Of a DNA stretch of 64,000 nt, positions 18,746 through 28,886 are shown piece by piece. The DNA is from Catalinimonas alkaloidigena. GTDB taxonomy: Bacteria; Bacteroidota; Bacteroidia; Cytophagales; Cyclobacteriaceae. Positions within the stretch are counted from its first letter, which is position 1. Every line of letters begins with the position of its first letter. The stretch spans positions 7,226,001 through 7,290,000 of the forward strand of contig NZ_JAQFIL010000001.1 in the NCBI RefSeq assembly GCF_029504655.1, given 5' to 3'. The position numbers and the translations under genes were made by a program. A model generated the notes under the pieces. That model saw only the letters and a list, made by a program, of their open reading frames with translations, ran no database searches and was not told the origin of the DNA.

Positions 18746-19094
18746 AGGTAATTATCTTTGCTAAAGTTTAAATATGGGCAAATATAAAATCAAAATTTTT
18801 TCAATCCCCTGTTCCAGTGTTTAATTCGAAAGAAGGTTTAGCCGATGAAAATTATGAAGGGCTATGAGTGCACATTGGAATGACATACATCAGGAGAGAC
18901 TATTCATCTTTCCCATCAAATAGGATGTTAATAACACTGGTCCAGGCTTACTGCAACAGGATTTGTAATAAAGCGTATTTCAGTAGGTAGGGGATAGTAG
19001 TTTTTGGAAAAGAAAACTACAATACCATAGTAGAAATATAAACATCAATTTGATGTATCTACAAATAATTTATACATGAATAAAATTTATAAAG
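18746..19094. other. Intergenic stretch between divergent genes
   Basis: This 349-bp stretch separates the minus-strand BNR-propeller gene from the plus-strand pirin gene and should hold both promoters. The last 60 bases before the pirin gene are AT-rich. No clear operator, repeat or RNA was found. Confidence 0.5.
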
Positions 19095-20111
19095 ATGAGT
19101 AAATCAGCAGTAATAGATATCAAAAAACTAGGCTTTCCCTGGGAGACCAGCGATCCTTTTCTTTTTTGTGTGCATCATGAAGATGCTTATCCTCAAGGCA
19201 ATAAGGATATGGGGCCTTCAGCCTCACTGACAGGAAGAAATATCGGTCAGGACTTTGCCGGAAAAGACGGATGGAGCATGTACCACGGCTCTAAGGTTCC
19301 TGGCTTTCCTGCACACCCTCATGTAGGTTTTGAAACAGTAACGATCGCCCGCAAAGGTCTAATTGACCACTCAGACTCCTTGGGTGCTGCCGGGCGTTTC
19401 GGTGATGGAGATGTGCAGTGGATGACTGCCGGAAAAGGGGTGCAGCATTCGGAAATGTTTCCTTTGCTGAAGGAAGATAAAGATAATCCGGTGGAGCTTT
19501 TCCAAATCTGGCTCAACCTGCCCAAAGCCAAGAAAAAAGCTGATCCTCACTTTGCCATGTTGTGGGGAGATACCATTCCCAAGTATAAAACAAAAGATGA
19601 AGAGGGCAGGGAAACCAGCGTAGCCATAGTCGCCGGTAAAATTGGTGACTTACAGGCGCCACCTCCCGCCCCGGACTCCTGGGCGGCAGATCCTGAAAAT
19701 GAGGTAGCGATCTGGAATATCCGTATGGAGGCGAATGCTCAGTGGACCTTACCGGCTGCCAAAAGTGCGGTGAACCGTACGCTTTATTTCTTTAAAGGTG
19801 ATACCGTTGAGGTAGATGGGCAGGAAGTTGCTAATTACAAATCCATAAAGTTGCATGCGGACCAGGAGGTGAGGCTGAAAAATGGCGACGAAGAAGGACA
19901 TTTACTATTGCTACAAGGTAAGCCTATCAGTGAGCCGGTAGTGCAGTATGGTCCTTTTGTGACCAATAGCAATGCGGAAGTTCAGCAGGTAATGCAGGAG
20001 TTTCAGCGTACACAGTTTGGTGGATGGCCCTGGCCTTCACATGAACACGTCCACCCCCGCGAAAAAGGGCGCTTTGCCAAATATGCTGATGGGAAGCTAG
20101 TAGAGAAGTAG
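19095..20111 (+). CDS. Pirin family bicupin protein
   Basis: A 338-residue protein with the pirin N-terminal cupin: [14 protein letters not shown] holds the metal-binding His pair, and further ligands lie in [14 protein letters not shown] (about residues 113-126). A second, degenerate cupin follows (about 200-290). Length is somewhat above the usual 230-300 residues because of an N-terminal extension and a long C-terminal tail containing QFGGWPWP. Pirins bind iron, and some act as quercetin dioxygenases or as redox regulators. It is monocistronic, followed by a strong terminator. Confidence 0.85.
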   Translation: MSKSAVIDIKKLGFPWETSDPFLFCVHHEDAYPQGNKDMGPSASLTGRNIGQDFAGKDGWSMYHGSKVPGFPAHPHVGFETVTIARKGLIDHSDSLGAAGRFGDGDVQWMTAGKGVQHSEMFPLLKEDKDNPVELFQIWLNLPKAKKKADPHFAMLWGDTIPKYKTKDEEGRETSVAIVAGKIGDLQAPPPAPDSWAADPENEVAIWNIRMEANAQWTLPAAKSAVNRTLYFFKGDTVEVDGQEVANYKSIKLHADQEVRLKNGDEEGHLLLLQGKPISEPVVQYGPFVTNSNAEVQQVMQEFQRTQFGGWPWPSHEHVHPREKGRFAKYADGKLVEK

Positions 20112-20170
20112 TATTCTTATCATAAAGCTATCGCCCTTTAAATTTTCTGAAAGAGAATTTCCTTCTACAC

Positions 20171-20197
20171 CCGGAGCACTACGCTCCGGTTTTTTTT
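20171..20197 (+). terminator. Intrinsic terminator after the pirin gene
   Basis: CCGGAGC (20171-20177) and GCTCCGG (20183-20189) form a perfect 7-bp GC-rich stem with a 5-base loop, followed by eight T's. Confidence 0.9.
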
Positions 20198-20320
20198 ATC
20201 TGCCCCCCTCTCCCAGCCTAACACTCTTTTCATTTTTGTTGAAAAAAAAATTGAATCAACAAACATAAAAGCATTATTGTCGTATATGATAGCATTACTA
20301 TCAAATAAAATAATAAGACT

Positions 20321-20497
20321 ATGATACTATCACCTTTCATCCCGGATATAGCAGAAGGAAAGCAGAAAGAGAAGGCACTTGCCCCTTTACAACCAATAGC
20401 TATTAGAAGATATAGGCAAATGAATACCCTGGCGGATATATCACTTGGCAGGATACGACGGTGGGGCTTACCATTCCGACGTCCTTTTTCTTTATAG
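20321..20497 (+). CDS. Doubtful small ORF (58 aa)
   Basis: A frame of 58 codons lies between the pirin terminator and the next small gene, which begins 31 bp later in the same direction. The product is basic at its C-terminus (GRIRRWGLPFRRPF), with no signal peptide or recognised family. It could be the first gene of a two-gene unit or simply leader sequence. The upstream stretch 20200-20320 is AT-rich and promoter-like. Confidence 0.25.
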   Translation: MILSPFIPDIAEGKQKEKALAPLQPIAIRRYRQMNTLADISLGRIRRWGLPFRRPFSL

Positions 20498-20528
20498 CCT
20501 ATCGAAGAAACCTAAAATTTGATTTCCG

Positions 20529-20753
20529 ATGAGAACTTGTATGTTGACTTACAGCAAACTTATACTGGAGAAAGTAAGGAAAGTAAGCTTCAGTAAAGAA
20601 TTGTACGAGCGGGAGTACAGGAAAGCCCTCAGCAAGCTTTCTGAAAGTGAAGCACGACAGTTAAGAGATTGGGCTGACAATAAGAAAAAATTAGCCAGTT
20701 TGTCGGGGTCAATGGTAAATCAATCTGCAACTATACTTTGCCAGGGTTTCTGA
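20529..20753 (+). CDS. Conserved small Bacteroidetes protein of unknown function (74 aa)
   Basis: The core MLTYSKLILEKVRKVSFSKE, then EYRKALSKLSESEARQLRDW, resembles a short protein type often seen in Cytophagales genomes. It is helical and charged, with no signal peptide. An in-frame ATG at 20541 gives the more typical N-terminus (MLTYSK) and may be the true start. The stop codon lies within a hairpin that probably serves as a terminator for this gene and the convergent one. Function is unknown. Confidence 0.6.
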   Translation: MRTCMLTYSKLILEKVRKVSFSKELYEREYRKALSKLSESEARQLRDWADNKKKLASLSGSMVNQSATILCQGF

Positions 20754-20766
20754 ACTCTGGCAAAGT
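20735..20766. terminator. Hairpin between convergent genes
   Basis: ACTTTGCCAG (20735-20744) and CTGGCAAAGT (20757-20766) form a perfect 10-bp stem between the ends of the 74-aa gene and the convergent reductase gene. There is no long T-run on either side. Confidence 0.55.
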
Positions 20767-20770
20767 AATG

Positions 20771-22216
20771 TCATATCCTGGCTTCTGCTTCTATTTCTAC
20801 CAGATAGCCTTCCCCTACCAGTCTGGCCTGTACCAAAGTGTTGGCAGGCTGAATGTCTTTGAAACGCTCGCCATGCGTTCGTGCTACCGCTTCCCAATCA
20901 TTGATATTGTTTACAAAAATTCTGGTGCGGTCTACATCTTCCAGGCATCCTCCTAATGACTCAAGGGCTCCCTGAATTTTGTCAATCACAAAATGAGCTT
21001 GCGCTGCCGCATCTTTACCACCGATCATACGGCTGCCATGCGTAGCGGTAGTGCCTGAAACGAGAATACGGTCACCACTGCGTATCGCCCGGCAGTAGCC
21101 CGCCATATCTTCCCAAACTGTACCGCTGAAGATTTTCTTTCTCCCCTGATGTCCATCCACGACTTCAAAAGGGGTAGGAATACTTTCCAGATGATCACTT
21201 AGATCACCGGAAGCAGTGAGGAAGGGTGGCTTGCGATATTCATCTCCGCAACCTCCGGGGATAGGAGAAAGCGCAGACTGTGCTTCCCGGATAGACTGTA
21301 AATCTTCCGCATCCAAATGGATGTCAAATATGCGCTGGTTTTCCGCGATGTGCTCACTTTTGCCCAGTCGTGCTCCCAAAATAATGCCTGCTACCGCGGG
21401 TTGATTCAACATAAAGCAACTACTAATATTGGCTATGGAAGCATTATGTTTTTGAGCTACCTGATGTGCCACTTTGAGTAAATGCTGAAATTTCTTCCAA
21501 CCACCGGCAGCATCAATAAATCGCTTGTATTTCATCTGCGACCAGGTGCTTAGTTCCTCCATTTTCGGTTCGGGCTTGTTCAGCCATTTCTCCGAAAGAA
21601 AACCGCCAGCTACCGTTCCAAAAACGAGCAGTTTTACCCCATACTGCTTACATACTTCTGTCATGCTTTGCGCTGCCCGCTGGTCTATGAGTGAATGGCA
21701 CACCTGGTTGGATACAATTTCAATACCGCTACTCACCGCTACTCTCAGGTGAGCAGCATCAAAGTTGGTCAGGCCGAGATGGCGTATCAGGCCCTCTTCT
21801 TTTAGCTCCTGTAGCCAGAACAGGCAGTCCAGCCAGTTTGGATCGGCATAGTTCCAGGCATGGAATTGCATCAGATCAATGGTTTCCAACTGCATGCGAT
21901 CCAATGCCTTTTGTACTGCTTCCCGTACTTCCTGCTTAGAAGTAGGCCCCGGTCTGGGGACCCATTTGGTCAGCAGTTGTACCTGTTTGTCTGAAGCATG
22001 CTGCTTTTTGAATGTACCACTGATGATCTCTGCCGACCCATAATGATCAGCCATGTCAAAAGTGGTAAAGCCTGCTTCTACATAAGGTGTCATGGCACGC
22101 GCGCTTTCCTCAGGATCAAGGGTAGTCCCGTCTTTTTCCATATCGGCTATCTGCCACAGTCCGGTCAGCACCCGAGAGATTTTTAAGTCGGGAGCGAGTT
22201 CGCAGTATTTTTGCAT
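20771..22216 (-). CDS. Aldo/keto reductase fused to a RidA (YjgF/YER057c/UK114) domain
   Basis: Residues 1-330 form an aldo/keto reductase TIM barrel with the full catalytic tetrad: Asp54, Tyr59 (FDMADHYG), Lys84 and His119. Residues 345-481 form a RidA-like domain ending with the TRIFVNNINDW, LVQARL and VEIEAEA blocks, which include the Arg and Glu used by RidA enzymes to hydrolyse reactive imines. Separate proteins usually carry these activities. A fusion could reduce a carbonyl and clear an enamine/imine intermediate, or couple to amine metabolism. The amino-acid permease gene ends exactly one base before this gene starts in transcription order, so both are likely in one operon. Confidence 0.85.
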   Translation of the reverse strand: MQKYCELAPDLKISRVLTGLWQIADMEKDGTTLDPEESARAMTPYVEAGFTTFDMADHYGSAEIISGTFKKQHASDKQVQLLTKWVPRPGPTSKQEVREAVQKALDRMQLETIDLMQFHAWNYADPNWLDCLFWLQELKEEGLIRHLGLTNFDAAHLRVAVSSGIEIVSNQVCHSLIDQRAAQSMTEVCKQYGVKLLVFGTVAGGFLSEKWLNKPEPKMEELSTWSQMKYKRFIDAAGGWKKFQHLLKVAHQVAQKHNASIANISSCFMLNQPAVAGIILGARLGKSEHIAENQRIFDIHLDAEDLQSIREAQSALSPIPGGCGDEYRKPPFLTASGDLSDHLESIPTPFEVVDGHQGRKKIFSGTVWEDMAGYCRAIRSGDRILVSGTTATHGSRMIGGKDAAAQAHFVIDKIQGALESLGGCLEDVDRTRIFVNNINDWEAVARTHGERFKDIQPANTLVQARLVGEGYLVEIEAEARI

Positions 22217-23719
22217 TTATTCGGGAGGAAGCTTGGTAAACAATTGCCGGGTATCTACACCCTGCTTTTTTAGTGCTGCTAATTTTACGAAAAATATGAT
22301 GGAAGCCAAGCTCATGACAATGAGCCAGATGGGGGTAGAATGAAAATACCAGGCCTCCGCTTCGCTGTTTAAGTCTTTCCAGCTATGGATAATCAAAAAG
22401 CCAGACAGCATCAGCGTGCCCATCCATCCTAAAAATTGCTGCATGCTCCGCTTACGAATTACCGTTACTTTCTCTGCCAGATCAGGATTGACATGCGGAA
22501 GACGCAGCAGCGTAATACACATCAGCAAAAAATTAACCATCATAGAAGTCACCATAATATCTATACCTAAGAAGAAGTCGCCGGCAAAGTGGCTTCCCAA
22601 AATGCCTATGCTGGCCATGATGCCACTCACAATCAGGGCGATATGGGGTGTATGTCTGCGGGAATGTACTTTTGCGATTTTTTTAGGAAAGATGCCATCT
22701 TCTGCCCAGGCAAACATCAGGCGGGATACGGAGAGTAACATGGCGGGGAGATCATTGATCAGGGCGATAGCTGCCCCGGCTACAATGGCTACCGCCAGGC
22801 TGGAAGGAAGCACATAGCTCAGCATACCCGGTGCGGTGATGTCTTTCTGCATGACCTCTTCGGCTATAAAAGACCAGGGCACGGTATGATAAACCGCTGC
22901 GGTAAAAAGAAAATAAAAGCTTCCCACCACTATGATTGCCAAAGCAATAGCCAGCGGCAAAGTGCGCGATGGATTCTTGGCCTCCCCTCCTGCCTGGGCA
23001 ATGGAGTCAAAGCCAATAAAGCTGGAAAACAGAAGCGCAGATGCTGCAAGAAATGTATCCAAGCTAAAAGCAGGTGAAGCTGCTGCCTCATGCACTCGTC
23101 CTTCTTTGGCAAGCAGTCCGGCCGCAAAATCCTGCTGGTCAAAAATAAAACCGGCTACAATTACGATAGCGCCCAGCGCAAACATCAGGAACATAAGGGG
23201 AATCAGGGTGCGCTCATAGGATTTCGCTCCTCTTATATTTATACCCACAAAAATCCATAATAAAAATATTGCCAGACTCACCCGTATCCATCCTTTGTCC
23301 AGCAGTACAGCCATTTCCTGCCAATTCATACTGACGGCCACATCTCGGATAAAGGGAATGATAACATAGGATACTACGCCAATGACAATGGATAAGCCGA
23401 ACCATTGGGAGAAGCTGGCGACAAAACCGAGGTAAGGGTTGAGCCCGCGGCTGGCGTAGATGTAACTCCCCCCTGCCCGGGGCATGGCTGAAGCCAGAAT
23501 ACTATAGGCAAAAGCAGCGAATATGGCAGGTATCGCGGCAAAAAGGAAAGCAGGCAGCACGTATGGACCGATACCCGGAACATTCCGCTGGATCATAAAT
23601 GGCACTACATTGATGGAGGCGCCTAGCATGGAGCATATACCAGTTGCGGCCAGACCCAGCAGGCCCATTTTCCTGACTAATCCATTTGTTTTGGTCTTGG
23701 ATTGAGAAGTACTGATCAT
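22217..23719 (-). CDS. APC family amino acid permease
   Basis: A 500-residue integral membrane protein with about 12 hydrophobic helices. The first contains GLLGLAATGICSMLGASINV, the glycine-rich TM1 of the amino acid-polyamine-organocation superfamily. TM6 (about residues 225-245) holds SSFIGFDSIAQAGGEAKNP, the usual signature of cationic-amino-acid/YfnA-like members. Substrate cannot be read from the sequence. Its stop directly abuts the downstream AKR-RidA fusion gene, suggesting that the permease imports the amine or amino acid handled by that enzyme. Confidence 0.85.
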   Translation of the reverse strand: MISTSQSKTKTNGLVRKMGLLGLAATGICSMLGASINVVPFMIQRNVPGIGPYVLPAFLFAAIPAIFAAFAYSILASAMPRAGGSYIYASRGLNPYLGFVASFSQWFGLSIVIGVVSYVIIPFIRDVAVSMNWQEMAVLLDKGWIRVSLAIFLLWIFVGINIRGAKSYERTLIPLMFLMFALGAIVIVAGFIFDQQDFAAGLLAKEGRVHEAAASPAFSLDTFLAASALLFSSFIGFDSIAQAGGEAKNPSRTLPLAIALAIIVVGSFYFLFTAAVYHTVPWSFIAEEVMQKDITAPGMLSYVLPSSLAVAIVAGAAIALINDLPAMLLSVSRLMFAWAEDGIFPKKIAKVHSRRHTPHIALIVSGIMASIGILGSHFAGDFFLGIDIMVTSMMVNFLLMCITLLRLPHVNPDLAEKVTVIRKRSMQQFLGWMGTLMLSGFLIIHSWKDLNSEAEAWYFHSTPIWLIVMSLASIIFFVKLAALKKQGVDTRQLFTKLPPE

Positions 23720-23783
23720 AAGGGCTGCTAAAATGCAACATTTCAGGCAATATTGCTATCCCTCTTTGAATCAGGCCTTGCAT

Positions 23784-24689
23784 CTACTTTGAACGGTATC
23801 TTTGCATCAGGCCATTTACATATTTCCTGAGCTGTAGATGATCAGCTTTGCCAGTAATTTTATAAGGATAAAAGCCTATGACAAAAGACTGAGGCTCACT
23901 GAGCAAAGCCTGAGTCTGAGGCCCCCTGCCAAAGCCAAAGACTGTCATTCCATCCTCACTATCTACTCCTCGCTCACTATTGCCCATATAGCTAATCAGA
24001 TCTTGATGTTCATCAGGTTCTATCTGCAACATAAACAGTATCCGGTCCACCTGCTGATGTCCGACATACATCCACTGATATTTTCCAAAGTTTGCTGTGC
24101 CCTTAGATAAATCCGGATGTTGAGTTTTAGGTCTGCTCAGACTTGAGTCTCTTGAATCTGACCCAAAATAATACTGCTCGGGAGCATACTCACCCCCCGC
24201 TGCACCTTCGTACAAAAACCAGTAAGCCTGCTGCGGATCTGTCTTTTCAATTTCTAATACCGCATGATCTTCATAGAAAGTCCAGCGCCACCTCCACTTT
24301 CCGCTCTTGCTTTCCGTCACGATTTGACGCTCTCCATCTACGAGGCTGGTACACTGATCAAAACCGGGATGCCCGGCACCACCATCATCTGACCGGAACA
24401 CCAGATTGGGCAGGCCGCGATAAGAAGAAGCTGCTGAGGCAGGATATGCATTCCAGGGCTCTTTCTTAAAACCAATCCAGTCATTTCCTTTCTGATCGAT
24501 CATACGGGAGAAGCCTCCCCCTACTTTATCGTAATAATAAGTGGCAGTTAGCGTATATACGATAAAGTGGGGCCGTTCTTCATAATAACCTTCTTCTATT
24601 CTTATTGCATCCTGAGCATACAGAAAGCTCAAATCGATAGCGCAGATCAATACATATAGGCCAATACAAACTATTTTAGGCTTTTTCAT
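23784..24689 (-). CDS. Secreted protein of unknown function (301 aa)
   Basis: An N-terminal signal peptide (about residues 1-25, ending LYAQ) precedes a beta-rich domain with many Trp, Tyr and Gly residues (such as WRWRWTFYEDHAVLEIE and YWFLYEGAAGGEY). The pattern suggests a beta-sandwich that binds or trims carbohydrate, but no catalytic motif is apparent. It lies between the permease and the hybrid sensor, both on the same strand. The 57-bp gap from the sensor could allow co-transcription. The family was not recognised with certainty. Confidence 0.55.
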   Translation of the reverse strand: MKKPKIVCIGLYVLICAIDLSFLYAQDAIRIEEGYYEERPHFIVYTLTATYYYDKVGGGFSRMIDQKGNDWIGFKKEPWNAYPASAASSYRGLPNLVFRSDDGGAGHPGFDQCTSLVDGERQIVTESKSGKWRWRWTFYEDHAVLEIEKTDPQQAYWFLYEGAAGGEYAPEQYYFGSDSRDSSLSRPKTQHPDLSKGTANFGKYQWMYVGHQQVDRILFMLQIEPDEHQDLISYMGNSERGVDSEDGMTVFGFGRGPQTQALLSEPQSFVIGFYPYKITGKADHLQLRKYVNGLMQRYRSK

Positions 24690-24746
24690 AGCATAAAATA
24701 GCAGATGAAGGTGACATTTGAGAAAATGCGAACATAATTTTTATCA

Positions 24747-27700
24747 CTACAATACCGTATGTGCTACATATTCGGAAGGGGTTTGTCCGTATTGCTTGTG
24801 GAAACTCTTGCTGAAGTAGGAAGGATCGTTGAATCCCACAGCATAGGCTACTTCTGCAATGCTGCCTGAATCCTGGGCCAGCAGCTCTGCTGCTCTTTTC
24901 AGACGCATCATGCGGATAAAATCTCCTGGTGCCTGGTTGGTCAGGGCTTTGAGCTTGCGGTACAGTTGTACCCTGCTCATGCCCAACTCCTTACCCATGC
25001 TTTCTACACCAAAAGTAAAGTCTGCCATGTGCGCTTCCATGATTGCCAACAGCCGCTGTAGGAACTGCTCATCGGCTGAGCTTACTTTGACCGAGCTGGG
25101 CTGCAGGGTAATCTCCCGGCTGAACTGCTCTCTGAGCTTTCTGCGGCTCTCAATCAGGTTTTTGATCCTGACCAAAAGCTCATCGGCTTTGAAGGGCTTG
25201 ATGATGTAGTCATCGGCTCCGGTCTCCAACCCTTCTATCTTGTCTCCTCCGCTGGCTTTGGCGGTGAGCAGGATCACTGGAATGTGAGCGGTCTTTTCAT
25301 TGGTTTTAAGTTTGGTACAGAGTTCTACTCCATCCATTTTGGGCATCTCCATGCTGGGCATCATCACATCACTTAAGATCAGGTCGGGGATGTGTTCAAT
25401 GGCCTTCTTATAGCCTGCTGCTCCGTTTGCTGCTTCCATGACCCGGTAGACAGCCTGCAGGTTCTCCCGGATGAATGCCCGCACATCGGCATTGTCTTCT
25501 ACGACTAAAATCAGAGGCGCTTCTGAATGGCTTTCGGAGATTGGTGATCCATTCGTTTGGTAGCCGGAAGCGGCTGGGGGTAATACCTGTTCTTTTCCAT
25601 TACCCTCTTGACCTACTACAATTTCGGCGAATTCAGCCTGCCAGAGGGGAAGTTTTACTGTAAAGCAGCTGCCTTTTTCGGCTTCACTGCTGGCTGAGAC
25701 TTCTCCGCCGTGTAGTTCTACCAGTTCCCTGACCAGCGACAGACCGATGCCACTGCCTTCGCTAGCCTGCTGGCTGTCATCTGCCTGGTAGAAGCGGTGG
25801 AAGACATGGGCCAGTTGCTCTTCAGACATACCTACCCCACTGTCCTGTACTTTGAGTTCCAGCAGGCTGAGCTGAGCAGCATCCTGAGGTTTCTGTACAG
25901 GAGTAGTGATTGATTTTTCCGCGGCATGCAGGCGGGCAGAGAAAGTAATACTTCCTCCTGCTGGTGTAAACTTGAAAGCATTGGAAAGCAGATTGGTGAT
26001 GATCTTCTCCAGCTTGTCAGCATCAAAGTAGACTACAGGATGATCATTAGGGTACTGAAAATGATAGCTAATCTGCTGTCGCTCGGCCAGGGTGGTAAAA
26101 GACAGGCCGATAGACTGGAGGAAAGGTACAATGGCGCCGGCTTTTACTTCTGCCTGCATCCTGCCCGCTTCCAGTTTGGAGAGGTCCAGCAGCTGGTTGA
26201 TGAGGTGCAGGAGTCGCTGGGCATTGCGCTGCATCATGCTGAAGAGGGAGTGCTCTTTGGCATAGGCAGGCTCAGTCATCAGTTTGTCAAGTGGACCAAG
26301 TAGCAGAGTGAGGGGGGTACGGAACTCATGAGAGATATTGGCGAAGAAGTGAGACTTGAGTTGGTCTACTTCATGCATTTTCTCGGCTTCCATGCGCTGT
26401 ATATTCAGTTCATGTCTGAGTCTTTCTCTTTTCACCGTATACTGTCTAAGGCTGTACAGAAGGCTCAAGCCCAAAACAGTATACAAAGCATAAGCCCAGC
26501 CGGTCTGCCACCAGGGCGGGAGGATGGTGACCACTATTGTTGCTCCTTCTTCGTTCCAGATGCCATCGTTGTTGGAAGCTTTGACCCGGAAAATATATTC
26601 TCCGGGATCCAGATCGGTATAGCTGGCAAAGCGGCGGGTATCACTGTAGACCCAGTCTTTGTCTACACCTTCCAGCATATAGGCATACTGGTTTTTCTCA
26701 GGAGCATCATAATTGAGCGCGACGAAGTCAAAAGAGAGGAAATTCTCATCGTATGCTAATTCAATTGATCCGGCAGGGACTTCTCTATCTTCATCCATCA
26801 CCTGGAAGCTCGTGATGTAAATCGGAGGAATAGTAATATTATCCTGAATGCTATCCGGGTCAAAGATGACAAAGCCATTATCAGTACCAAACATTAACTT
26901 CCCGCTGCTGCTAAAAGAGCCTACCCCTGCAAAGCTTGAGGGTAAACCATCACTCACATCAAAGTTTTGGAAGCTCTTATCTTCAGGATCAAAATGACTA
27001 ATTCCTTTATTGGTTCCCAACCATAACTCTCCTTTATCATCGCCAACTATACTAAAAACAGTATTACTGGGAAGTCCCTCTCTGGTAGTAAAATGCGTAA
27101 AAGTATTGGTACCTGGGTCAAAGCGGTTAAGTCCTCCCATCCGGGTCCCTATCCAGATGATGCCTTCATCATCTTCATAGAGTGTCATCACACTTATATC
27201 ATTGAGGTGTTTCGGTGATGGAGCGTCAATGGGAAGGTGATGAGTAAACAAGTCTGTCTCAGGATTTAAACGAGCGATGCCAGCCGCGGTAGCGGCCCAA
27301 ATCTCTCCTGTATGGCTGGCTAAAATATCATTTACAAATAAGTGCTTGAGTCTGGTGGTATCTAAAGGATTATACTTATAGTAAACAAATTTTTTGCCCT
27401 CTGGGTCAAAAGATGCCATACCGGTTTTACCCCCTACCCATATCTTGCCAGAGGCCCCCTCATCCATATTCCATATCGGGATTTCACAATCATAATGTGT
27501 GAACTCACCTGTTTTCCTATCCAATAGATTCAGGGCAGTACCTGTTCCTACCCACAGGCGTTTTTTACTATCTTCAAGAAAGGACAAAACCTGATTGTCA
27601 GCCAGATCACCAGCAGCCTTATCTTTTATGGATAAGCTCTCTATTTTTTTAGTATTTGGGTCAAATTGGAATAGCGACCCTCTTGGGTTTCCATGTGGTT

Positions 27701-28886
27701 CACTGCCCGAATATCCCAGCCAGACCGTACCGGTATGATCTTCCAGCAAAGCACTTACTGCATTTTCATCATGAACATCTGAAGCATGGGCAGGAATCCT
27801 CTGATAAGTCTGGAACATGCCGGGAGAAGCACTTGCTTTATTGATTCCATGAGCTGTTCCTATCCAGTATGCTCCTTCTGAATCCTGATAGATTGCAAGA
27901 ACATTTTCGTGGCTCAGGCTTGTAGGTTTGAGGGGGTCGTACTCAAAGTTAAGTACCTCATCGGTTTGTTTATTTATTCTGTGTAAACCCTCCGATCCAT
28001 ATACCCATAGGTACCCCTGGTTATCTTCGTATATGCCGTTCCAATATATCTTTTTACTTATTGAACCTTCAGGATCAAAGCGATTAAATACCAATTTATT
28101 CTCTTTCGTATCCATGCGAAATAGTCCTTCTGACTCACGTCCATGCACTCCAATATCAGTACCTATCCATAATACTTCTTCTTTATCCAGATACAGATAG
28201 TTACACCAAAAGTCCTGTGGGTCAATTGAAGGGTCCATTTCCACATAAGTAAATTCACCAGTTTCTTGGTGAAACTGATAGAGTCCACTGCTAGTACCTG
28301 CCCACATACGATTTGCTGAATCTCTGGCAATTGAAAAAACTGCCGGAGCTTTGCCTGATGTTGGGTTTCCGGGAGCAGGATATTGCGTAAATTCTTCAGT
28401 CTCTCTGTCAAATAGCGCTAACCCGCCGAAGCCACATACCCATAAATTATCATCCTGGTCTTCATAGATGGACATCAAATAATTCCACTCAAAAGAACTA
28501 AGCGGCATAATCTCATGGCGGGTTACTTTTCCTGTATGTTTATCTACCTCATGAAATCCTCCACCGCTAGTAGTTACCCATAATCGTCCTTCACGATCTT
28601 CATAGATATCACTAATTTGATTATGACGCAAACTATGTTTGGGATCATTAGGATCATATCTAAGTACTTCAAACTCGTACCCATCATACTTATTCAAACC
28701 ATTTGCCGTACCAATCCACATAAAGCCTTCACTATCCTGGTATATGCTGGTGGCAGCGTTATTTGATAGGCCATTTTGCTCAGTAATATGCTCAAAACGA
28801 AAGCTTTCGTCCTGTCCGTGGCCAGTTACCGCAAAGAGGCAAAGCCACAGAAAAATAAGCGGATATTTTGTCTGACTGGTTTTCAT
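24747..28886 (-). CDS. Hybrid two-component sensor/regulator (HTCS-like) with AraC output
   Basis: A 1379-residue protein. A signal peptide (1-24) is followed by two periplasmic reg_prop beta-propellers (about 30-700, with repeated SIYQDSEGFMWIGT-type blades), a Y_Y_Y domain (about 715-785), one membrane helix near 800, and a HisKA with the phospho-acceptor His in ISHEFRTPL (about 852). Then come a HATPase with the GSGIGLSLV box (about 1043), a receiver with phospho-acceptor Asp in ILSDVMMP (about 1172), and an AraC helix-turn-helix (about 1300-1379). The whole phosphorelay is in one polypeptide. In Bacteroidetes such proteins usually control glycan-use loci, but no SusC/SusD pair lies nearby, so the ligand is unknown. 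The secreted 301-aa protein downstream is a possible target. Confidence 0.92.
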   Translation of the reverse strand: MKTSQTKYPLIFLWLCLFAVTGHGQDESFRFEHITEQNGLSNNAATSIYQDSEGFMWIGTANGLNKYDGYEFEVLRYDPNDPKHSLRHNQISDIYEDREGRLWVTTSGGGFHEVDKHTGKVTRHEIMPLSSFEWNYLMSIYEDQDDNLWVCGFGGLALFDRETEEFTQYPAPGNPTSGKAPAVFSIARDSANRMWAGTSSGLYQFHQETGEFTYVEMDPSIDPQDFWCNYLYLDKEEVLWIGTDIGVHGRESEGLFRMDTKENKLVFNRFDPEGSISKKIYWNGIYEDNQGYLWVYGSEGLHRINKQTDEVLNFEYDPLKPTSLSHENVLAIYQDSEGAYWIGTAHGINKASASPGMFQTYQRIPAHASDVHDENAVSALLEDHTGTVWLGYSGSEPHGNPRGSLFQFDPNTKKIESLSIKDKAAGDLADNQVLSFLEDSKKRLWVGTGTALNLLDRKTGEFTHYDCEIPIWNMDEGASGKIWVGGKTGMASFDPEGKKFVYYKYNPLDTTRLKHLFVNDILASHTGEIWAATAAGIARLNPETDLFTHHLPIDAPSPKHLNDISVMTLYEDDEGIIWIGTRMGGLNRFDPGTNTFTHFTTREGLPSNTVFSIVGDDKGELWLGTNKGISHFDPEDKSFQNFDVSDGLPSSFAGVGSFSSSGKLMFGTDNGFVIFDPDSIQDNITIPPIYITSFQVMDEDREVPAGSIELAYDENFLSFDFVALNYDAPEKNQYAYMLEGVDKDWVYSDTRRFASYTDLDPGEYIFRVKASNNDGIWNEEGATIVVTILPPWWQTGWAYALYTVLGLSLLYSLRQYTVKRERLRHELNIQRMEAEKMHEVDQLKSHFFANISHEFRTPLTLLLGPLDKLMTEPAYAKEHSLFSMMQRNAQRLLHLINQLLDLSKLEAGRMQAEVKAGAIVPFLQSIGLSFTTLAERQQISYHFQYPNDHPVVYFDADKLEKIITNLLSNAFKFTPAGGSITFSARLHAAEKSITTPVQKPQDAAQLSLLELKVQDSGVGMSEEQLAHVFHRFYQADDSQQASEGSGIGLSLVRELVELHGGEVSASSEAEKGSCFTVKLPLWQAEFAEIVVGQEGNGKEQVLPPAASGYQTNGSPISESHSEAPLILVVEDNADVRAFIRENLQAVYRVMEAANGAAGYKKAIEHIPDLILSDVMMPSMEMPKMDGVELCTKLKTNEKTAHIPVILLTAKASGGDKIEGLETGADDYIIKPFKADELLVRIKNLIESRRKLREQFSREITLQPSSVKVSSADEQFLQRLLAIMEAHMADFTFGVESMGKELGMSRVQLYRKLKALTNQAPGDFIRMMRLKRAAELLAQDSGSIAEVAYAVGFNDPSYFSKSFHKQYGQTPSEYVAHTVL

